A stretch of DNA of 20,893 nucleotides. Source: Terrimonas_A sp040509495 (GTDB taxonomy: Bacteria; Bacteroidota; Bacteroidia; Chitinophagales; Chitinophagaceae). The notes beneath the pieces were generated by a model. That model saw only the letters and a program-made list of their open reading frames with translations. It did no database searches and was not told the DNA's origin. Location: contig JBEVKW010000339.1 of the NCBI GenBank assembly GCA_040509495.1, positions 1 through 20,893 on the forward strand. Direction: 5' to 3'. The position numbers and the translations under genes were made by a program. Shown piece by piece: positions 16,535-20,893 of the stretch (its first letter is position 1; each line of letters starts with the position of its first letter).

Positions 16535-17818
16535 GTTTTTCTGGATTTTGGATAATGAAATTCTGTTATAAAGAAACTCATTAGTAGAATATTAAACAAC
16601 TGAAAAAGCCTGATTATTGTATGAATTGCCTCAAATAGGTCATAAACTACATGGAAATACTAATGTCTACGTAAATAAACCCCTAAAACAAAGCCTTTTT
16701 ACTTCAATCAGGCCACAGATAAAATCGTATGTTTCCCAGCCTATTATACTCGACTATTGCAGATTTTACCGGAATAAAACCAATTTTCCGTTTAGGGTGA
16801 AACTGTTTACAGGCAAGGTTTTCGATATATGTTACGGGTATTTGTACTTAAGTAAAGTGCAGTGCGCAAGCCCTCTTGACAAACACCGTTGGATCTACTA
16901 ATCGAGCTTATACGGGCACTAAATGAAAAATCCCGAGATCCTGATGGGGCTTTTACGATATCAAATCGTTCCAAATATCGTTTTCCACATATTTTTCACA
17001 TGGAACACTCTATTTCTCTGAAACCTTTATCTGGCAAGGGTTCTGGCCTTATGCACTGAAAATGATAATGGTAATAACTTTTTATCCGGCTGTATTTTCA
17101 GCGTTTTAAAGAATAATCGTCTGAAAAGGAAGGGCGAGGGATTATACTCATTTACGGGAAACGCAGGCTGCTTGATATATGCGGAATGTCAGATTGCGTC
17201 ATTAGTCGTTTGCATGAATACTGCATGGCGACAGGCGTAAGATGAGATGCGGGTAAATCGCTCTGCTTATCTTTTTGAGCGATACGAATGATAATTCTTT
17301 AGCGTCTTAAAACGACGCGGATGCCAGGGAGCGGGTTTTTAGACGAATGTGCAGTAGGCGGTCGACAGAACATGTTACAAGATCACGCCCGGCAGTTTTA
17401 TGTATTCTTGGGTTCAACGGCGTCGCCGTTAATTCTTCTAGCGAAAGTTCGATAATCGAATGGGTGCGGGTGAGGCTCAGAGATTTAATCTTTGGGCTAC
17501 GCCAGGTTGGCGATAACAATTGGTAAGAAGTTGGGAAGCTGAACGGTTTTTCAGAGATTTAGCACAATTGAAAGTAACTTGACTATCCGATGGCCGAGCC
17601 TGGTTTGGAAATTGGCCAGGCTGCCGATTAATACTAAGGCGCTGCTTATTTCAAATGCAGGTGTTGTCCATGGTTGGACACGAGGCGTATTGAAACGCTA
17701 TAAAGTTCATTGTCCCTACAAAGTTTATTTAAAGCTAAATTTTAATTGAAAAATTTTATCGTATAATAAAATGTTTATTATAAATGAGTAATAAAACTTA
17801 TCTCAACTAAATAAAAAG
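16535..17818. other. 1.28-kb divergent intergenic region with no convincing gene
   Basis: This region separates the minus-strand secretion block from the plus-strand GH127 gene and must hold both promoters. Open frames at 16617-16901 (plus) and 17307-17519 (minus) both need TTG starts, contain no internal ATG start and resemble nothing I know. A weak hairpin lies near 16922-16955 (AAAATCCC ... GGGGCTTTT). Several short inverted repeats cluster at 17257-17283, 17416-17430 and 17448-17460. A degraded gene or a non-coding RNA cannot be excluded, but nothing positive supports either. Confidence 0.5.
17762..17782. promoter_or_regulatory. AT-rich inverted repeat upstream of the GH127 gene
   Basis: Perfect 9-bp arms TATAATAAA / TTTATTATA around the trinucleotide ATG, 36 bp before the GH127 start codon. 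A weak promoter candidate lies just upstream (TTG at 17710-17712, 23-bp spacer, TAAATTTT at 17736-17743, lacking the final G of the -7 consensus). The dyad could be an operator or a 5'-UTR structure. In such AT-rich DNA it could also arise by chance. Confidence 0.35.
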
Positions 17819-19738
17819 ATGAAATTTCTAACAGCTTGCATATTTTTTCAACTCTTTGTACAAACTAACCTTGAAGGCCAACACGCGATCCCGGAGCGGT
17901 TTCAGCTTTTGCCAGTTGGAGCAGTCAAGCCGCTGGGTTGGCTAAGAGAGCAATTGGATCGTGACCTTGACGGATTTACCGGACATCTTGATAGCCTCGT
18001 ACCGGATCTGATCCTGAAGGACGAAATCTATGGCAAAGATCGTCTCACCAGAAAAGTCAAGTCAAAGGAGTTAGGCGCAGTGGGCGAAGCCGGAGACTGG
18101 CAGGTTCAGCTCTTGTGGTGGAATAGTGAAACCCAGAGTAACTGGTGGGATGGTTACATACGGTCTTCCATCCTTACTGGAAATCGCCAACATCTTGAGC
18201 GGGTGAAAAAATACATCAGCAGGATTCTGGCCACGCAGGATAAAGATGGGTACCTGGGGATCTATGACCGGGAGATGCGTTACAGGTTCGACTACGAAAA
18301 CGGTGAACTTTGGTCGAAGGCTACATTGTTGCGCGGATTGCTGGCCTGGTACGAGTATTCAAAGGACAAGGCAGTGCTGCTGGCAGTGGAACGGGCTGTC
18401 CGGAATGTTATGGATAATTACCCGGTCAATAATTCGCACCCATTCTTTTCTACCAAGCCCGATGTTGGCGGACTTTCCCACGGCCTTGCATTTACGGATG
18501 TGCTTGAATCTCTTTACCGCGTGAACGGTAATAAAGCCTTGCTGGAATACGCGGCTTTCTGTTATACTGACTTTTCCAGTCAAACCTTGAATGAGGACGC
18601 CCAGCTTTCTAAACTACTTGACACTCAGCTTCCCTTGAAGGGGCACGGCGTTCATACGTATGAGCATTTACGCTCTTTAGCAGCGGCGTACCAGTCAACC
18701 GGGCAGCCCGATATGAAGCGGGCGCTGGATGGCTTTATCAGTAAAATAAAGCGGACAACAACACCAACGGGTGGTGCAGTGGGTGACGAATGGATCGGCG
18801 GCAGGCCGGCAAATTCAACCGACCGGGGATACGAATATTGCTCGCTGCATGAGCTAATGCATAGTTACCTGGAGCTGTTCCTGAAATCCGGCGATCTGAC
18901 TTTTGCTGAAAAAGCCGAGCATCTGTTTTTGAATGCCGCACAGGGTGCGCGTCACCCTGAGGAAAGTTGCATTGCCTATCTGAAAACAGACAATTCTTTT
19001 TACATGACGGGAGGTCTGAACGGCGATACATCCGTCAAGACTCAAACCCGCTACAAGTATTCACCTGCCCATCAGGACGCCGCCGTATGTTGTGTTCCGA
19101 ATGCGGGCAGGATCACGCCATATTTTATACAATATATGTGGTTGAAAGATGGAGAAAACCTTGTAGCAAATCTCCTTGGACCGGTCGAACTCAGTACTAC
19201 CATCAAGGGTAAAAGCATTAAAGTGCGTGAAGAGGCTGCCTTCACTTCGAGGCAGGAGGTAAAAATCACGGTATGGGGAGCTGGCGCCAACTTCTCGATC
19301 AGGATCCGGAAGCCATCCTGGGCAAAGAAGTATACCTCCAGCCTTCCGGTAACGGAAAAAGATGGCTACCTGGTCATTTCCAGGCAATGGAACGGTGAGC
19401 AGGTGCTGGTACTCAGCTTTGAGGCAGGAGTTGATACCCATAAGGACATTAATGGCGAGTATTACTTCAGCTACGGCCCCTTTGTGCTGGCTCGTCCCAT
19501 TCCGGCAATTTCCGAGATCAGCCGCTCGTTTCCCATTCCAGGATTTTCAGATCTGAAATACCGTCCGGAAAATCTGGTGGTCTACCAATACATTTTGGGC
19601 GAATCACCCGTCTCTGCAGGCAGAAATCTCCGGTTTACGCTGAACGCTACCAATCCGGCTACCGGCCGGAAGGAGGCGATCAGCCTGGAGCCCGTTGGAA
19701 AGACGATCCTTCGGCAGGTAACTTTCAGGCCGGATTGA
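17819..19738 (+). CDS. GH127-type beta-L-arabinofuranosidase (DUF1680 family)
   Basis: A 639-aa glycoside hydrolase of the family formerly called DUF1680, expected to release beta-L-arabinofuranose from plant-type arabinosides. The N-terminus (MKFLTACIFFQLFVQTNLEG) is a probable but weak signal peptide. The family opening block FQLLPVGAVKPLGWLREQLD (28-47) follows, then an alpha/alpha-barrel (about 90-430) and a C-terminal beta-sandwich region. The zinc-cysteine active site known from HypBA1 (E322, E338, C340, C417, C418) is visible at matching spacing: E324 (VGDEWIGG), E339 and C341 (EYC), and C424/C425 (AVCCVPN). The nucleophile would be C424 and the acid/base E324. No SusC/SusD pair, sensor or other glycosidase adjoins it, so it is not in an obvious polysaccharide-utilisation locus. 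The ATG at 17819 follows an A-rich leader (CTAAATAAAAAG). Family certain; the precise substrate is inferred. Confidence 0.92.
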   Translation: MKFLTACIFFQLFVQTNLEGQHAIPERFQLLPVGAVKPLGWLREQLDRDLDGFTGHLDSLVPDLILKDEIYGKDRLTRKVKSKELGAVGEAGDWQVQLLWWNSETQSNWWDGYIRSSILTGNRQHLERVKKYISRILATQDKDGYLGIYDREMRYRFDYENGELWSKATLLRGLLAWYEYSKDKAVLLAVERAVRNVMDNYPVNNSHPFFSTKPDVGGLSHGLAFTDVLESLYRVNGNKALLEYAAFCYTDFSSQTLNEDAQLSKLLDTQLPLKGHGVHTYEHLRSLAAAYQSTGQPDMKRALDGFISKIKRTTTPTGGAVGDEWIGGRPANSTDRGYEYCSLHELMHSYLELFLKSGDLTFAEKAEHLFLNAAQGARHPEESCIAYLKTDNSFYMTGGLNGDTSVKTQTRYKYSPAHQDAAVCCVPNAGRITPYFIQYMWLKDGENLVANLLGPVELSTTIKGKSIKVREEAAFTSRQEVKITVWGAGANFSIRIRKPSWAKKYTSSLPVTEKDGYLVISRQWNGEQVLVLSFEAGVDTHKDINGEYYFSYGPFVLARPIPAISEISRSFPIPGFSDLKYRPENLVVYQYILGESPVSAGRNLRFTLNATNPATGRKEAISLEPVGKTILRQVTFRPD

Positions 19739-19746
19739 GTTTTCGG

Positions 19747-19777
19747 CAGGCGAATGAGCGCCTGGCAGACAATTTTT
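19747..19777 (+). terminator. Weak terminator-like hairpin after the GH127 gene
   Basis: Stem CAGGCG (19747-19752), 6-nt loop, CGCCTG (19759-19764), with a T5 run starting 9 bases later (19773-19777). The delay between stem and T-run makes it atypical. It lies 9 bp after the GH127 stop. Confidence 0.35.
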
Positions 19778-19809
19778 CCGCCCGGGTCCTTGCTTAAATT
19801 CCATAACCG

Positions 19810-19841
19810 TTGGTGTTCTATTAACGTTTCGCGTATTTTTG
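19810..19841 (+). promoter_or_regulatory. Bacteroidota-type promoter for the WalJ-like gene
   Basis: TTG at 19810-19812, a 21-bp spacer, then TATTTTTG at 19834-19841, an exact match to the -7 consensus TAnnTTTG with the -33 TTG at acceptable spacing. The predicted transcription start falls at about 19845, on or next to the start codon. Confidence 0.6.
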
Positions 19842-19844
19842 CGG

Positions 19845-20687
19845 ATGCCCCTTTTCATCGCATCGCTTAACTCCGGATCCAATGGTAACTGTTATTACAT
19901 CGGTAATGAGCAGGAGGCCGTTCTGGTGGATGCGGGAATTTCCTGCCGTGAAATTGAGAAAAGGATGAAGCGGCTTGAGCTAGGACTTGAAAAAGTAAAG
20001 GCGATTTTTATTTCCCATGAACATGGTGATCATATCACGGGGGTAGTGGGCCTTTCGAGGAAGTATCAGTTGCCCGTTTACATTACACCGGCTACACTAA
20101 CCAGCAGCAGGCTTCCGCTGGATTCATCATTTGTCCGTTCATTCCTGCACGAACAGTCTGTCAGGATAGGAGAGTTGCTGATCACTCCATTCCGAAAAGC
20201 ACATGATGCCGCAGATCCGCACAGTTTTATTGTAAGTAGTAAGGAAGTTCATGTCGGTGTTCTTACCGATATAGGAGTGTGCTGCGTTGAAGTGAAAAAG
20301 TATTTTTCAAAGTGTCAGGCTGTATTTCTTGAAAGTAACTATTGCGAAACAATGCTCGAAACAGGCCGCTATCCATATCATTTAAAAAGAAGGATAAGGG
20401 GAGGGAATGGTCATCTGTCAAATACAGAGGCACTCGATCTTTTTGTTCGTTACAAAAGTGATCAACTCACACATCTAATTCTTTCGCATCTCTCCAATAA
20501 TAATAATGATGCTGATCTGGTGAATCGTATGTTCACAGAAAATGCTGGTACCACAAATATTGTGGTCGCATCCAGGTATCAGGAGTCCGCAGTGTATACA
20601 ATTGATACTGCAAATATTTCTCCTCTTATTGCATCGCCCGTTTATTTGCATCAGCAATTCAGGCCAACACAACTCTCTCTGTTCTGA
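19845..20687 (+). CDS. WalJ/YycJ-like metallo-beta-lactamase-fold hydrolase with C-terminal QLSLF
   Basis: A 280-aa cytoplasmic MBL-fold protein of the YycJ/WalJ group, whose characterised members act as DNA exonucleases. No signal peptide. The opening strand FIASLNSGSNGNCYYI is the family hallmark and fixes the ATG at 19845; the frame also offers a TTG two codons earlier. Metal-site residues: SHEHGDH (H58, H60, D62, H63), H120 in the block PFRKAHDAADPHSF, D142 (LTDIG), and H215 (LILSHLSNNN). LESNYCETM (162-170) is another typical block. The last five residues are QLSLF, the consensus bacterial sliding-clamp-binding pentapeptide. It starts 106 bp after the GH127 stop and has its own consensus promoter, so it is probably transcribed separately. 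No terminator is visible after it. Family call sure; nuclease activity and clamp binding are inferred. Confidence 0.92.
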   Translation: MPLFIASLNSGSNGNCYYIGNEQEAVLVDAGISCREIEKRMKRLELGLEKVKAIFISHEHGDHITGVVGLSRKYQLPVYITPATLTSSRLPLDSSFVRSFLHEQSVRIGELLITPFRKAHDAADPHSFIVSSKEVHVGVLTDIGVCCVEVKKYFSKCQAVFLESNYCETMLETGRYPYHLKRRIRGGNGHLSNTEALDLFVRYKSDQLTHLILSHLSNNNNDADLVNRMFTENAGTTNIVVASRYQESAVYTIDTANISPLIASPVYLHQQFRPTQLSLF

Positions 20688-20893
20688 TCACCGATCTTTT
20701 GTTGAATGATCTTGCAGGATAAGTTAAATGCATGACCCCGCTTTATAAACGTCGTTTGTACACTTAATTAATATCCATTTTCCTGATCTATTGCGGGCAT
20801 AATTAAACATTTCATGCATGCATAAATCGGAAAATTACGACGTAGGTTTTCTTATTAAAATATACTTCATATATAAACATACTTGACATAAAG

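Noticed and set aside
16505..16640. Search for a TTG/TAnnTTTG promoter for the minus-strand block
   Set aside because: Only partial matches were seen; no pair with a correct -7 element and spacing, so none is annotated.
16617..16901. 94-codon plus-strand open frame in the divergent gap
   Set aside because: Needs a TTG start, has no internal ATG, odd composition and no recognisable similarity; probably chance in AT-rich DNA.
17307..17519. 70-codon minus-strand open frame in the gap
   Set aside because: TTG start, no ribosome-binding context, no known family. A gene remnant is possible but unsupported.

Overview
The window looks like a chromosomal segment of a Bacteroidota bacterium, most likely of the Chitinophagaceae/Chitinophaga type. 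The evidence is a giant cell-surface protein ending in a gliding-motility-type (CHU_C, type B) C-terminal domain, a PorP/SprF-family outer-membrane protein, a PorE-like TPR/propeller/OmpA lipid-free periplasmic protein, A-rich translation starts in place of strong Shine-Dalgarno sites, and one good match to the Bacteroidota promoter consensus (TTG / TAnnTTTG). No RNA genes, CRISPR arrays, insertion sequences or prophage genes were recognised.

Layout. Bases 1-3580 carry plus-strand genes: a membrane-anchored lytic transglycosylase, a DUF4142 lipoprotein closed by a terminator, a possible 59-residue protein closed by a very strong terminator, and an orphan NarL/LuxR-type response regulator. A 30-bp perfect palindrome at 3684-3713 separates these from the minus-strand block. 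Bases 3764-16349 (minus strand) are one operon-like block read as: giant surface protein (about 2967 aa) -> PorP/SprF protein (333 aa) -> TPR/PD40/CRD/double-OmpA protein (873 aa), with gaps of 38 and 20 bp. A 28-codon ORF with a better-looking start than the giant gene itself lies just upstream and may be a leader. A 1.28-kb gap with no convincing gene follows. Bases 17819-20687 (plus strand) hold a GH127-type beta-L-arabinofuranosidase and a WalJ/YycJ-like metallo-beta-lactamase-fold protein.

How the parts work together. The minus-strand block fits a self-contained type IX secretion cargo unit. The giant protein is exported and attached through its CHU_C domain. The SprF-like protein is the dedicated partner that type B cargo needs. 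The PorE-like protein can tie the outer-membrane machinery to peptidoglycan through two OmpA domains. The giant protein carries an array of two alternating Ig-like module types (A,B,B then A,B six times then A), each with a pair of cysteines, which is typical of a long extracellular stalk or adhesin.

The most notable observations are the canonical sliding-clamp-binding pentapeptide QLSLF at the extreme C-terminus of the WalJ-like protein, the upstream leader ORF of the giant gene, the tandem OmpA duplication, and a consensus promoter placed so close to the WalJ-like start codon that the transcript would be leaderless.
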